From: Motacilla alba alba
Taxonomy: Eukaryota > Chordata > Aves > Passeriformes > Motacillidae
Reading direction: 5' to 3'
Assembly: GCF_015832195.1 (NCBI RefSeq)
Contig: NC_052018.1
Span: 33,136,115 to 33,200,114, forward strand
Length of the DNA stretch: 64,000 nucleotides
Numbering within the stretch: position 1 is the first letter of the stretch; the number at the start of each line of letters is the position of its first letter. Below, one piece after another: positions 42,901 through 54,244 of this stretch. Position numbers and translations under genes: made by a program. The notes beneath the pieces are model-generated. The model saw only the letters and a list, made by a program, of their open reading frames with translations, searched no databases and had not been told where the DNA came from.

Positions 42901-45900
42901 GAGAAGTCAGTTGTGTATGTTCCTCAATGAATGGTACCTTTAATCAGACTAAGCAATAAAATTATTTTATTTTAACTACCTGCTTAGCTAATTAAAGAGA
43001 GCTGCAAGCATGGACAGGCCACTGAACTGCTCCAGAGCAGCAATCCAGTGTGGCTATGTGCACACAGAGCCGGAGTGTCTGTCCCAAACTGAGACAAACT
43101 GTGCAACTCAAATTGGTTGGAGCTGTTCTGGAGTACCTGCAGGTTTGAATAAGTAGTAATTCTAACTGCAAATTCATGCAAGTTAAGAGCTCTTTAGGAA
43201 GAAATGGAAGCACTTTTATGAAATCTGCATAAACTTAGATAAAGCCAATCTGCACCTTCTGTTTGTGCAAGGGTTATGGAAATTGAGTAATGCTGACCCT
43301 TATGGTAGTAATTTGGATTTATTTTAAACTCTTTTTTACAGGCATTATTCACAGTGATCTGAAACCAGCAAACTTCCTGATAGTTGATGGAATGTTAAAA
43401 CTAATTGACTTTGGCATTGCAAACCAAATGCAGCCAGATGTGACAAGTATCATTAAAGATTCTCAGGTGAAATTCTTCTAGAAAATTCATGTCCATTTTT
43501 CTGTGAAATGCAATAGTACCTGCTGATAATTTTGATTGTAATAACCTCAATTACTATTGAGTTCTTATGCTGAATAGTTTTATATGTGTACATGAATATT
43601 CATGTATAGTGTTTTTACATGTTTTTAATGAAGAAAATAATAGCATTCAGCCTTAATAGAAATAAACTTTTAAGATGTTTTTCAGTGTCTTGGGACAGAA
43701 ATCTAAGTTTTTGTTAAGTTAAATAAATTTAATGCATGCTTTACTTAAAAAAATATTTTTTTCATTTTTATGGCTAGGCTGGCACAATGAATTATATGCC
43801 ACCTGAAGCAATAGAAGATAGGTCTTCCTATGGAGAAAATGGCAAGCCTCGTTCTAAGGTAGTATGATCCTTTTCCTTCTATTCCCTTCATGTTAAGAAG
43901 GAAGTAATTCAATCATGTATCTGCAGATTAGTTTCTTTTTTTTCAAAATCTTCCACTGAAACTTAAGAAAATTTATTGTGCCATGATGATGGTGTGCAGA
44001 GTTGGAAGGTCATGCCTAACCACCTAAAAGCATTTGGCAGATGATGTTTAAAAAAATTGAAGTGCTCAATTACTGAGTAAAAGTGAATCTAAAACAGAGG
44101 CACAGTCTTGGGCATTTTAAGGACACATGTATGAGTTCAGTGTATCCTATTATTTTTTCTCTGCTACAGAGTATTGTGTATTGTAGAACATTCTATAACA
44201 TCACCAGGGCAATAGAATGTGAATGATGAGAAAAGTACTGAAGGGGAAGTGTTTTTCACATTGGCAGTCAAACTTCAACTGAGGGTTACATGGTTTGGTG
44301 AAAAAGTATTTAAAATCCATATGTACTCACATGTACATGAAGATTAACTTTTTAACAGTTGAATGGTAGTATTAGTATGTAATGAAATACAATCTTGTCT
44401 TCCTAAATAGAGAATAATATATTTTATAAGTGGATTTCTTTTTTAAGGACGATAATTTTTTTTACCTTTTTGTACTTTTAAATTCGTACTGCATGCAAAG
44501 TGGAGATTTGTTCAGTTTATCTAAGCAAAAATCTAACCACTGTGCTGGGAGTCAGGTTCTCTGTATGAATCTTCCTCCATTTGCCTCCTCTTCCCCACTC
44601 TGTGCTTCTCTTAAAGTACTCCAGCTTCAACAGGACAAGTACAAAGTTGTACTGCAAGGAACAGCCTGAGTGTCAGGGTTGAAATATGGATCTGAATCCT
44701 TTAAACACAGGAGAATTGAATTGTGGCTTTCCACTCAGGAGACATAGTGGTGATCTCTCACTGTTTCCTGGGTTTAAATAATTTAGCATGCTTTTAGTTG
44801 TATTTATTTTTAAATCTGAAATTAGAATCCTGCAGTTTGACTTGTTAAGGACTAACTTTGTTTTTAAGTTAGTTCTTCAAATAAGTTGATTTTCAAAAAT
44901 AGCTTACAAGAATAGTTTTCTTATCGAGTATCAGTGAAGGAAGCCACATTACTATCTTAGTAGATAATGGCATGCTGCCTTTGTGATTTTGTGTAAGAGT
45001 AACAAAGATTTCTTATACAATGAAAACTGTACAAATCCATGATAAGGAACTGATCCTTCAGTCAATTTAAGTGGAGAGTAATCTTCTTTTTTTTTTTTTT
45101 AATATTAGATAAGTCCCAAAAGTGATGTGTGGTCTCTGGGCTGCATTTTGTACTGTATGACATATGGAAGGACTCCATTTCAGCATATAACAAGTCACAT
45201 CAATAAAATGCATGCTATTGTTGATCCAAGCTATGAAATAGGGTTCCCAGATATTGCTGAGAAGGATCTTCAAGATGTGCTGAAGGTAACTTTTTGAAGG
45301 TCCTTTTGTTTTAAATAATGGTAATTTCTTTACTTAAAGCATATTTTCCAAAACTGAATGAGTTGTGCTTGAGAGACTTTTTCCACAAAGAGATGCTCAC
45401 TGCTACTTGTAGCAACAAGCCTTATTCCAAAAGAAGAATGAAGCTAGAGCTACTTCACCTAGTTTCCATGTTAAAGTCTCTTTTCAGCTCAATGCCAGTT
45501 AAGTAAGTACTGAAAGCAGTCTGACTGAAGTCCTTTGGTTCAACAACCTAAGTAAATACTGTTAATTCCTAGGACAATTCATAATTTATAGGCAAAACAT
45601 TCTTCCTCTTTTTTCATTTGCAGCGCTGTTTAATAAGGAATCCTAAAGAGAGAATTTCTGTTTCGGAGCTGCTGGTACATCCCTATGTTCAAATTCAAAG
45701 TCATTGTCAAACAGGTACATTTATTTTAAAATACATTTTTATTAAATAGTATTTGTAACTATGCGTTAAAAAGCACTTTCCTCTTAGAGGTACTATGAGC
45801 TTGTTGGCATGACTCAGTTTTGTTTGGTGCTTACATCTGCTTCAGAAAAGACTTCAATATTTTCATTCTTAAACCTCTTACAAACTGTTCTGGCAGTTTT

Positions 45901-47219
45901 TACACATTTCAGCATAACTATAAATTATCTGCAGGCGTCCCAAATGCAAAAGGAACAACAGAGGAAATGAAACGTATCCTTGGCCAGCTTGTTGGCTTGA
46001 ATTCTCCCAATTCTATTTCTAGAGCTGCGAGGGTAAGTAAATTGTCTTTTCTATTTTGTGTACATGCTCATGCAGACAAATGTTAGAATGTTCGGTCATG
46101 AACGATGAAACAATACATGTATGAAATCTTTAGCCATAGCTGGGAAAACATTACATATCATAGTGCTTTTATTTGCAAGGATACAGACTCTCTCTACGTT
46201 CTTCTGAATTGGAAGGGCTTAAAATGATGCCAGTAATCTTTACTTTTAGGTTTTTTCTTTCCTTTCCATTTCCTGGTAGATCTGCTTTGCTTTTAAGCAG
46301 CCCCTAAGCGAGGGTCTTCTAATTTAAGAATCCTCACTATGAAAAAATTATCTAAATTGATCTGTTAAGTGTGCACATTTTTGGACTGCAACTGTTCCTG
46401 CTTCCTGGAAGTTGCTGAGCTGTTAATGCAGTGCTATTTGTAAATTAGTTCCTGTGTGTTGAAGTATTGCAGCCTCTCTGTTTATTGCCTGAAAGAGAAG
46501 TTTGATAAATCTTTGACTCTGTTCTTTCTACCTGTGTTTCAGAAGTGATGGTGGTAAAGTATACATAAGACCTAGAGAATGCAAAGCTGCTTTCATGGGG
46601 AGGAAAGCAAATTCAATGTATATTAAATTGAAAGGAGTTCATGCTTACGCTTCTAGTTGCACTTGATTGGTTTTAAATATGAGGGTGAACAAGTAGTTAT
46701 TCTTCTAACAAAATGATGTGGCTGTTTGTGGGCATCTGAGTATCTCATGTAAAGCTTGCATGCCCCCAGTTTACAAATAACTCTCTCCTTCCATGCTGGG
46801 GTTTCCATAGTGGAGACATTTAATAGAGTAAACTTGATTTTTAGATCTCTGCAGTTCGTTTGTTCTCTCCTGACTTGTGAAGCTCTATAACTTTGCCCAC
46901 ACTGCTAAGTCAGCATATGTATTTTCTTCTGGGCACTGCACTGCGTTACAGCTGGTACAACTAAGCTGTCTTAAGTGTGTTTTTGTTTTTTGATTTGACA
47001 AAACAATTTTAGTGTGGAATATTTCAGTATATGATAATTTATTTCAAGTGGTAATGTTTGTTATATAGTTTGAATCCATGTGCAGTACAACTGTGTTCAC
47101 CTGAATACCCTGTGTTTGTTAACTTTCAGACTTTATATGAACAGTGCAACAGTGGTAAAACTCTTGATGTATCAGCATTTGCAAAACCTGGGAGTCAGAA
47201 AACATGGACAACAAAATGA
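21815..47219 (+). CDS. TTK: TTK/MPS1 dual-specificity protein kinase (21 coding exons, 879 aa)
   Basis: Kinetochore kinase of the spindle assembly checkpoint; in vertebrates it phosphorylates KNL1 MELT repeats, BUB1 and MAD1 to promote checkpoint-complex assembly, and it binds NDC80. The 21 exons listed below join in one frame (2,640 bases, 879 codons plus TGA), close to the 857 residues of human TTK, with GT-AG introns throughout. Residues 1-48 form the N-terminal extension, about 60-210 the TPR domain (NPEDW at 63-67), about 210-520 a variable linker, and about 540-815 the kinase domain. Visible kinase features: glycine loop IGSGGSSK 549-556, lysine K571 in AVKYVNLEE, helix-C glutamate E589, methionine gatekeeper M620, HSDLKPAN with D665, DFG at 682-684, APE equivalent PPE. 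Numbering is human plus 18 in the kinase. HSD instead of HRD is normal for TTK. The human T675 position is V693, while T676 (T694) and T686 (T704) are kept. The C-terminal tail differs from human. Expression is probably G2/M-restricted through the CCAAT/CHR promoter. Confidence 0.97.
22226..22451 (+). CDS. TTK: TTK coding exon 2: start of the TPR domain
   Basis: Acceptor gtcag, donor GTAAGT at 22,452. Encodes residues 49-124, including [26 protein letters not shown] and [12 protein letters not shown], the first helices of the TPR fold. Confidence 0.95.
24728..25455 (-). mobile_element. CR1 LINE 3' portion, antisense in TTK intron
   Basis: About 730 bases of reverse-oriented CR1. The left edge ggttggaatggttcttaaag is the 3' end, followed by text for the 3' UTR and the C-terminal part of ORF2 (gctccaacttttccagccca; ggctccaagtgcacacagct). 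It is antisense to TTK. ORFs at 25,170-25,529 on both strands belong to this element. Confidence 0.9.
26629..26735 (+). CDS. TTK: TTK coding exon 3: TPR domain
   Basis: Acceptor tttacag, donor GTGTGT at 26,736. Residues 124-160: [35 protein letters not shown]. The pattern [23 protein letters not shown] is diagnostic of TTK. Confidence 0.96.
30285..30428 (+). CDS. TTK: TTK coding exon 4: end of the TPR domain
   Basis: Acceptor cacctag, donor GTAATT. Residues 160-208: [20 protein letters not shown] through [15 protein letters not shown]. The helix-rich end of the TPR region. Confidence 0.96.
32608..32752 (-). mobile_element. CR1 LINE 3' end fragment, antisense in TTK intron
   Basis: Left edge atggttggggttggaaggga with 'ttaaaggtcatctagttcc', the reverse complement of the CR1 3' end. 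A T-rich low-complexity tract follows at 32,758-32,892. Confidence 0.88.
32758..32892. repeat. Poly-T low-complexity tract
   Basis: Nearly pure T with occasional G and a short GTT run. It abuts the CR1 fragment and generates spurious Phe/Lys-rich ORFs on both strands. Confidence 0.95.
33596..33704 (+). CDS. TTK: TTK coding exon 5: linker
   Basis: Acceptor cttacag, donor GTAATG. Residues 208-244: [17 protein letters not shown] ... [11 protein letters not shown]. Low-conservation, Ser/Asn-rich linker. Confidence 0.92.
33823..33898 (+). CDS. TTK: TTK coding exon 6: linker
   Basis: Acceptor cttttag, donor GTAAAA. Residues 244-269: [25 protein letters not shown]. Separated from the previous exon by an intron of only 118 bases. 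Confidence 0.92.
33980..34077 (+). CDS. TTK: TTK coding exon 7: linker
   Basis: Acceptor ttctaag, donor GTATGG. Residues 270-302: [20 protein letters not shown] and [13 protein letters not shown]. CPFGRxPV is conserved with human TTK. The next frame over contains an unrelated 60-codon ORF. Confidence 0.93.
34613..34712 (+). CDS. TTK: TTK coding exon 8: linker
   Basis: Acceptor caacag, donor GTAATG. Residues 302-335: [33 protein letters not shown]. Confidence 0.92.
35427..35550 (+). CDS. TTK: TTK coding exon 9: linker
   Basis: Acceptor tctttag, donor GTAACT. Residues 336-377: [20 protein letters not shown] ... [16 protein letters not shown]. The ITLKNKTESSL segment of human TTK corresponds to [11 protein letters not shown]. 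Confidence 0.92.
36890..37071 (+). CDS. TTK: TTK coding exon 10: linker
   Basis: Acceptor tttcacag, donor GTAAAG. Residues 377-437, Gln/Lys-rich ([13 protein letters not shown] text, [24 protein letters not shown]-like end CYGE). Poorly conserved linker, so the exon rests on splice sites and frame continuity. Confidence 0.9.
37190..37326 (+). CDS. TTK: TTK coding exon 11: linker
   Basis: Acceptor ctttgtag, donor GTAAGC. Residues 438-483: [40 protein letters not shown] text, NDYMAC. SxTxxDYMxCFxTPVVK continues into the next exon. Confidence 0.93.
38750..38876 (+). CDS. TTK: TTK coding exon 12: linker before the kinase domain
   Basis: Acceptor ttgttag, donor GTAACA. Residues 483-525: [42 protein letters not shown]. 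The FxTPVVK and CQxSTPY blocks are conserved with human TTK. Confidence 0.94.
39956..40048 (+). CDS. TTK: TTK coding exon 13: start of the kinase domain, glycine loop
   Basis: Acceptor acacag, donor GTAAGG. Residues 526-556, ending [14 protein letters not shown]; the ATP-binding glycine loop is split from strand 2 by the intron. Confidence 0.97.
40560..41100 (-). mobile_element. CR1 LINE ORF2 (reverse transcriptase region), antisense in TTK intron
   Basis: On the minus strand, degraded RT text includes a xxSQHxFTxxKSxLTNxVTF pattern around 40,670-40,760. Further right it continues into older CR1-like sequence with internal indels (around 40,800 and 40,830). It is antisense to TTK. Confidence 0.75.
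41763..41920 (+). CDS. TTK: TTK coding exon 14: kinase N-lobe
   Basis: Acceptor ttgcag, donor GTGAGT. Residues 557-609: [20 protein letters not shown] (lysine K571), ...[20 protein letters not shown] (E589), LYGY. Human has LYDY; the Asp to Gly change at residue 608 is seen directly. Confidence 0.98.
42006..42157 (+). CDS. TTK: TTK coding exon 15: hinge and helix E
   Basis: Acceptor ttttag, donor GTATTC. Residues 609-660: [20 protein letters not shown] (gatekeeper M620, hinge ECG), [30 protein letters not shown]. Nearly identical to human TTK. Confidence 0.98.
43342..43466 (+). CDS. TTK: TTK coding exon 16: catalytic and activation loop
   Basis: Acceptor ttacag, donor GTGAAA. Residues 660-701: [20 protein letters not shown] (catalytic D665), [20 protein letters not shown] (DFG 682-684). 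The human activation-loop pair TT (675-676) reads VT here (693-694). Confidence 0.98.
43778..43858 (+). CDS. TTK: TTK coding exon 17: P+1 loop
   Basis: Acceptor ggctag, donor GTAGTA. Residues 702-728: [28 protein letters not shown]704 corresponds to human T686; the residue at 702 is Ala where human has Val. Confidence 0.96.
45109..45285 (+). CDS. TTK: TTK coding exon 18: kinase C-lobe
   Basis: Acceptor atattag after a poly-T tract, donor GTAACT. Residues 729-787: [20 protein letters not shown] (DVWSLG, helix F), [20 protein letters not shown] ... [14 protein letters not shown]. Confidence 0.98.
45624..45714 (+). CDS. TTK: TTK coding exon 19: end of the kinase C-lobe
   Basis: Acceptor ttgcag, donor GTACAT. 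Residues 788-818: [30 protein letters not shown]. Contains the invariant C-lobe arginine (R in ERIS). Confidence 0.97.
45935..46032 (+). CDS. TTK: TTK coding exon 20: conserved post-kinase segment
   Basis: Acceptor ctgcag, donor GTAAGT. Residues 818-850: [32 protein letters not shown]. [24 protein letters not shown] is conserved with human. Confidence 0.97.
47130..47219 (+). CDS. TTK: TTK coding exon 21 (last): C-terminal tail and stop
   Basis: Acceptor ctttcag, stop TGA at 47,217-47,219. Residues 851-879: [33 protein letters not shown] is conserved; the rest lacks the serine run and lysine/arginine-rich end of human TTK. Confidence 0.93.
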   Translation, partial: TLYEQCNSGKTLDVSAFAKPGSQKTWTTK

Positions 47220-47815
47220 TGTACTACTGTTCAGGAGGCAACAGATGTCTGTTCTGTTCAAAAAGTATTTTGTGCTGCTAGCTTTTAAAAGGACACTCAG
47301 CATAAAGTTTGCATTTTTATATGTTCTTTGTGTTCTTTTGATAATGATTGCAGGTCATTAAAAAGAGCTTAATTGAATGTTTTTTACTGTGGACTCTTTC
47401 ACTCCTTACATGCTGCCTTGGGTTGAGCAACGACAATGGCTACTTGGTGATTATGGTCTGTGTTACTTACAAAGCACTACAGTGTCTGTAGTACAAAAAC
47501 TTGTATGAGAATCTTTTAAGATGAGATCTTATGAGAAGCTAATATAAAAAAGTTCCCAAAAAATGCCAATTGATGTACATGGAAAACATGAAATACCTTT
47601 TGAAACATCCAAGGCATGAACAGAGTGTTATGCTGTTCTGTCCTTTGCTAATAAATACCTTGGAAATGAACACTTGGTATAAACCACCAGTTACAATATT
47701 GGTAGATGCATGTAAATGTCACCCAGTTTTTGAGCTGTTCCTGTGGTTAAGTGTTATGATGGAATCATCAGTACTGTGTTGTACTTATACGAATAAAATG
47801 GCTCTTGTATTAAAA
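47220..47815 (+). other. TTK 3' UTR with poly(A) signals
   Basis: Starts after TGA. Candidate signals are ATTAAA at 47,357-47,362, AATAAA at 47,650-47,655 and AATAAA at 47,792-47,797. The last, followed by cttgtatt and T-rich text, is the likeliest distal site. Without RNA data the end is approximate. Confidence 0.6.
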
Positions 47816-49689
47816 ACGCTATTACAAGTTTAGTCTGCTTTTCAAATTTCAAAATAGAAAATCCTTCAGGATTCACAATGGTAATAAGTTACTAATTTGG
47901 ATTTTTAAAAGCATTAATACTAAGCATTCTCTAAATGCACTGAATGTAAGAGAAGTGAATTCTACGTGGTTGTTATTGGATTGGTCAGGTTTTAACTGAA
48001 ATATATTTCTGGTGTGAGTGTCTGTTCCTACCTGCCCTCCCTTGTTTTGGGTTAGCTGTGATTCTCCACATTACACAGGGAGAGTGATCAGAGTGGGAAT
48101 TATTCTTGGTAAGGAGGAGGGCTGAAGCAGGGGCAGAGAATGTGTGCTCCGCTGCAGTGCTGGAGCACACACAAGAACAGCACATCTCCTTCCTAAGAGC
48201 AAACCTGGAAAGATAAACTTAAGGTGTTGGTCTCATTGTCATTATGTGAAACAGGATGTGGAATCTCAGTTAGTCCTCTGTCAGGATGGGGGTAGTTGTC
48301 CTATATTTCTAGTGAAAAAGGCTTGTTCCCTATAGTGGTCTTGTTCTTGCTCATTTTTTTAAGACTTAGTGCTGCTGCTGCAGAATTTCAGAGGTATTTC
48401 AGGCATAAAGAGTGAGTAGCTACACTAATTGTACTCCACCTTTTGTTTATAGTTTGTTGTATAGATGTTGAAATTTTCAAAGTTGAAGCCAATGAAGAAA
48501 ATTTTATTCTGCACATTTCATATTCTAAACAGTTGGAGAGACTGCTAAGGTATGGGAACTTAGACACTTTGGCTTTCTCTGGAAGGGGGAGGAAGAAGTA
48601 TCAGCCTCTTCAGAGAAAAATCTGTGAAGAAAATCTTTACTCTGCAGAAATGTCTTTTCATAAAGTGAAAAGTTTCCCAAGTCCTTGTCTAGATTACAGA
48701 GCTTGAAAAAATTATTTGTAATTATTGTAATGCTACAATTGTTAACTTTTGCTGTTTTGCTTCCCTAGTTAGTGTTGAATATTGAGAAGCAGTGCTACAT
48801 TACTGCACAAAAGTGCTACGATAGCTACAGCTATTTTTCTTTTGTAGTGTATGATTTATCAAACCTTTCTCTTATTCCATGGCTGTTGAAGAACCCACAG
48901 GAAATATAACTGGCAGGAGAGGGAGCTTATGAAAGAGCCCTGGGGCTGATAAGAGGCAGTGGGTTGTTATCAGTCATCCCTTTTAAATTTTTCCATTGCA
49001 GATGGGCAGTTGATTTATACTCCTTCCCCACCTCAATGACACGCTTCAGGATGTCTGTCTACCTTGGTAGCTGCCACTTACCAGTCTTCAATCTATTTCA
49101 GGTTTTTTTTCTGCCTTGTAGACAACTATCTCCCTTCTCAGGTTTTGCTGGAGTCTTAAAAGCATAACTGAATTACAGAAATGTGTGATTAGCTTTAAAG
49201 GATAAAAAACACCTGTTACCCAGCAATTAAGATTAACTGCTAGAAGCTTTTAAAATGTCCATCCTGCATTACTGTCACCCTCAAGGCTGCATTTCAGGAC
49301 ATTGTATATAAAGGAGAGAGAAGATGGCTGGTAAAGCAGAGTATGTCTCTGTAAAGAGATAAATGTACAGCATAATACTGTATCAGCTGATAGTGAGATT
49401 CCACAGCTATGTGAAGCATACAGAGGTAAATGAGAACACTTCACTAAGTTCCCTGTTGTAATTCTTGTTGGAAAAATGGGTTTGGGAACTTACAGCCTGT
49501 AAATCTAAAACTGTGGTCCAAAAACTCTGCTCAGCAGCTTGCACTATAAAAGAAACCTAACTGCAGAAGGGTGACTTCCCTTTTCATTTATGAGGGGGTA
49601 TAGCACGACTCATTGTCCAGATTCCTCATGAGGGTAAGTGGAGGGGCAGGAACTGACCTCTCCTCTGTGGTGGTGGGAGCTGAGGAAAT
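47816..49689. other. Intergenic, no gene recognised
   Basis: An 87-codon plus-strand frame at 48,443-48,706, preceded by a plausible ttgtttatag acceptor, has no recognised homology. Otherwise nothing stands out. Confidence 0.5.
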
Positions 49690-49940
49690 GGCAGGAAGCT
49701 GTGTCAGGGAAGGTTTAGGTTAAATATCAGAAAAAGGTTCTTCCCCAGAGGGTAGTTGGGCACTGGAACAGGCTCCTCAGGGGAGTGGTCATAGCACCAA
49801 GCCTGACATAGTCCAAGAATTGTTTGGACAATGCTCTCAGGCACACTCTTGGGGTGTTCTGTGTAGGGCCAGGAGCTGGACTTGGTGATCCTTGTAGGTC
49901 CCTTCCACCTCAGGACACTTTTTGATTCCATGATTCTATG
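49690..49940 (+). mobile_element. CR1 LINE 3' end fragment
   Basis: Forward CR1 3' end with well-kept text (aaaaaggttcttccccagag; acaatgctctcaggcacac; cttggtgatccttgtaggtc) ending tgattctatg. It is 5'-truncated to about 250 bases and is one of the least diverged CR1 fragments here. Confidence 0.93.
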
Positions 49941-52900
49941 ACTCTGCCTGAACTCTGCTCTGTAAGGTTAGTTGGAATTCAAACACTAAACAGAGTTTAA
50001 GTTTTGAAGGCTCTGCTCATGCAGTCATTCTTGTTGTGACAACACCTAGAATTTGAGTCCTTGACAAGTACAAGAAAAGGAGGCTGATACCTCTGCTCTG
50101 AGGACACTTGATCAAGGAACAGGAAAAATCTATTCACAGATCCATCACCATGATGCTGGAGGAGTCAAACTCCTGCTTCTCATCTAGTCTTCTGGAAGGC
50201 ACTCTTAAGGTGCTACTGCTGTACATGTAGCTGTGCAGGAGGGAAATAGTAAAATCCCTAACAGCAGAGTACAGAGCAGAGCATGTGAGTTAGTCTGAAG
50301 GTAAGTTGTCGAATTGTCACTATTTTGGTCCCTCCTGTGGATTTCTGTTCTTCCTTTATGGTACCTGATAATGGTTGCATGCTAGACAGTTTCAACTAAT
50401 TTTGGGAGTGGTGGTAAGTATCAAGTTAAAAATTCAACAGTTGAAGAAACTTGAGTTCTAGTCCTGGTGAGAAATCTACCTTGCTCCCTGAACTCCTCAG
50501 CAAGGATCTCTGGCTAATCCTTGCAGGTGCCAGTTATGACAACTCCTTGCTTCTCTCTTCCAGTTGTTTACACTCTTACTGCCTTGCTGCTCACACAAAA
50601 ACGAGTTCTCAGCAACAACAAATAAAACAAATATCACCTTTTATTGTATTTCTCTTTAACGTTTCTATTGCTAAGGTATGTCCTGTTTCAGCTAAGGGTA
50701 AACTACTAATATGGGAGTATTCCCTTCCTGCTTGATGTATATATCTCTTCCCAACTTGGTTATCTGTCCCACCTGCCTGGGGCACAAGGCTTGTCAGTCT
50801 GTCAGGGAGCTGGTACAGTGTGCCCTTGTTTGCTTACTGCTTCACATAAAGTAATTAGGAGATAAATCTTGTGAGATAAAGGCTATGAAGAATGGAGCAG
50901 GCTCTGCAGTATGATTTACTTGTAGGATATAGAGGTGTACACCTGTGTAGACACAGAAGAAGTCTTTATACAGCCTGTCCATACACTTTCATGGGAGTTG
51001 CTGAAATGAAACCTGAGATAAAAATCTGACTCCTCACCTCAATTCCTTCTCTTGGCAGGTAGAATATTCACAGCTAAACAATGATGCAATTTGAAGATTC
51101 TGGCTCTAATCAGATGAATTGCTAAAATCCAGGCAGATTTTGCAATGAAAGATATGACTAATTTGATGTGGAATAGTGGTACCACTGTTCTGAACCCTGA
51201 ATAAATACAAGGAATAGGTCAGTTTTAAACAATATCTGTCCATTGGTCTTAACCCTTATATGTTGTAAAGCTCTCTGGCTTGTCTCTGTACCCACTTAAT
51301 GTGTATGTTACGTGGTAAGTGCAGGCATGCTTTGAATTCCTCTTTGTAACATGCTCCATGTTTCTGGCTTTTCCCCTATTTTATGTCACTGTTAATTGTA
51401 TTTTTAATTAGCTATATTTAAGGAAATATCAATTGGATTTGCACTTGCTTCCTTTGTAGTCTTGAATAGACTAAATCTTAGAGGTCCCAAATGACTCTGT
51501 TAGCCTAGCACTGCCAAGCATAGGTAAAATATTTGTGAGTCTTCGCTCTTTACATTCCTTGTCTTGTTTGCTTAGAGTTTGGCAGAAAGCTGTTCAGTAC
51601 CACAGATCTGTACAATGCTGCTTGCGTTCAGTGACTTACTGGGGCATATTGCAGAGTAGCATAGTACTTTGAAATAATCTTATCAGCCATAAAATGTGTG
51701 TTTGGATGTTCATGCAATGGGACACACAGTTCTGTGCAGCAGAAGGCTGTGATGTCCTCTCCACAGTGATAGGAAATGCTGGGTTCTGCAGCAGCTGCTC
51801 TGTGGTGGAGGAACAGCCATCCAGCACGAAGCACTCGCCAACATTTCAGGAAGGTACCTCAGTAATGAGAAGCTCTGAGTCTTCAGGAGGTCTTGGGTAC
51901 CTGAGTGAAAGATGAGTGTGTGCCTAAATCTCTTTCAGTCTGATCTTTGGACTTAGCAGGCGTCCAGCACTGCAAAGGTAAAGTCACTTCCTAACTTCAG
52001 TGATGGATGCTGAGCAACGCAAATATGAACAAAGCATTGGTCTTTGGGACAGCAGATGAAGCTTCAAAGAAACCATGGCTTAGGGAATGCTCCTGTTGCT
52101 GCTCTAGCTTCTCATCTGGAAAGAAAAATCAACTCATGTGCATCAATGTTTAGAGCTGAGAAAGTTGGAAATCTTCATGTCAAGCTGTGCTCTGTAAGAT
52201 ATTAGTCCAAGGAACTACTTGATGTGTCAGTAGCAGCTTTTTAGGGCAGTCGATAAAGCTCTCCAGACCCAGGTGGTTTTGACTGCTGGAGTCTATAGGA
52301 GTTTGTAAGAGCTGTGTGAGGTGTTGTCCTGTGAGATTTTTAAATTAGCCTTAGGAACATAGAAAGGGAAGGTAGTAAATATGATACTCGTCTTCATGCA
52401 TGTTGAAGCTTGTAAATGAGACTAGCAAATGTGTGTTCCATAGTAAATAAAGCCTATGTTGACAGAACACAAAGGAATTCACATGGGAAAAAAGTATCTT
52501 AACATACATACAACACAAGGGGCTGTGGAGTGGTATTTGGGGATGATTCTTCTGCATTATGCATAGTTTTCTGAAAATGTCTGCCCAAACCTTGCACCAA
52601 AGGAATCAATTAGATATTAATTATTGGGAAAGGATGAGAAAGCAATAAACTATTGGTATGCTGCTACATAAACATATTTGGTTTGAATGCTGTCTGCAGT
52701 CCTTGAAAAGGTTTAATAAAGCTAGAGGATATGGAGAGACCCGATGCAGGTCTTCAAGGAGATGGAAATGACTTCCAAGACTAAAAGCTGTATGACTTTC
52801 TTAGGAAACTCTCACTCTGGCTGGCTGCTGGATAGGAGGAATCAGCATTGCGCAGGGCTAGGAGCTGATGAAATGATCAGTCAGACTGTTAGAAATGGAT

Positions 52901-53992
52901 AAAAGGAAGATCCTAGGGTTTAGTATGCAACACGTAAGTACATCTGAAGTATTGTGGAAGTCAAAGATACTAGTGTATTCAAAAAGAGATTGGATATATT
53001 CGAGGAGGTCAGGATCATCCTTGGCACTGTATGTAAGTGGTGAGATGTAATCTCTGGCTTGGGAATTCCCCCTATATATCTCTGATTCTAAGTGCCTGGG
53101 CTGTTTTGGCAGAAATGAAATTACTTACCTTGCTTAAAGGGTTTATGATAAAAAAGTTTAGCAGACCACACTGCCTTGTGGTCTGACCCCTGTGACAATA
53201 GATTCCTTAATTGGTTGGGTTTCTTTGGGTCCTGGGTACTTGATTTCCCTCTCCATGCCTGTCAGTGTGATAGCTTTTGCAAGCAGTTTTTGAATGTATT
53301 TGCTCCATCAGTGTCAAGAGAAGGCGATCATGTTTTAGCAGGCATTGTGTACCAGCAGCAGCTTGGCCAGAGCTGTGCTGCCTTACCTTGCTTCCCACCT
53401 GAGCCACTGCCTCAAGGAGTCAGGCAGGTTTTGTAGCTGTGCTGTAACTTCCCTGCTGAGATCACAGCTGTACCTCAGAAGGCCACCTGGAAGCTGGCAT
53501 GGTGGCGGGCTGTTGCCTGGGTGTCAACTTCGGAGCAAGGCTATAAGAAAGCAAGGAGCTAGAATAGGCAACTGTAGCAGTGGTAGAAGCAGGGCTCAGA
53601 ACTGCTTGTCAGAGGTTTGGTCCCACAGATCCAGTTTTAGGTTCTGTACACATGCTGTGGCTTTCTTGACTCTGCTTGTAACCACGTGCTGACCTAGTTG
53701 GCACTAGGTTCCACTTCACACACTGCCTGCTGATAACACCAGCAGCAATTCCTGCCAGCAGCTTAGGTCGGTGCAGGTCGTGATGTTTCAATAACCACTT
53801 TGGCACACTGGTGGGTTTTTGTACATGGGTGGGTCCTGCAAAACTTGTTTAGCTAGCCCTTCTTTTTCAGAGTTCCCTGTGTGCTCAGTCTTCCCACAGC
53901 ACCTTGCCTCACACTTTGCTATATGCATGTCCTTACACCCTGTTTCAAGGCAATAGCTGGAACCTTTCCAGTGGTGGTTTCATGGGGAAATG

Positions 53993-54244
53993 CTAGTTCA
54001 AGGAGTTCACAGTGTTCCTTTCAAATTCTTCGGGTTTCACTTTAGGCAGGGGCCTGGTATCATTTGGGTACACTCCTGCCATAATTCTCCCAGGATCTGG
54101 AATAAGTGCTGAATAATAAGGACCCCAGGGCATTTGCTGATCACTTTGGTGTCTGTCACTATATTGGAATATTAAGTCTTGTCCATTCAAACTCTGGCCA
54201 AGGATCTTTTTGAGTTCAGGGAGATTCTGCTTCATGAAAGACAA
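53993..54244 (-). other. Candidate terminal exon of an unrecognised minus-strand gene
   Basis: The minus-strand frame ends at a stop near 53,993 and contains MPWGPYYSALIPDPGRIMAG and PNDTRPLPKVKPEEFERN. Its amino-acid mix is soluble-protein-like with few Cys and Leu runs. It is preceded by a good pyrimidine tract and AG (tttttcacttgtctttcatg then aagcag), as for a last exon. I recognise no family, and no upstream exon chain was established. Confidence 0.3.
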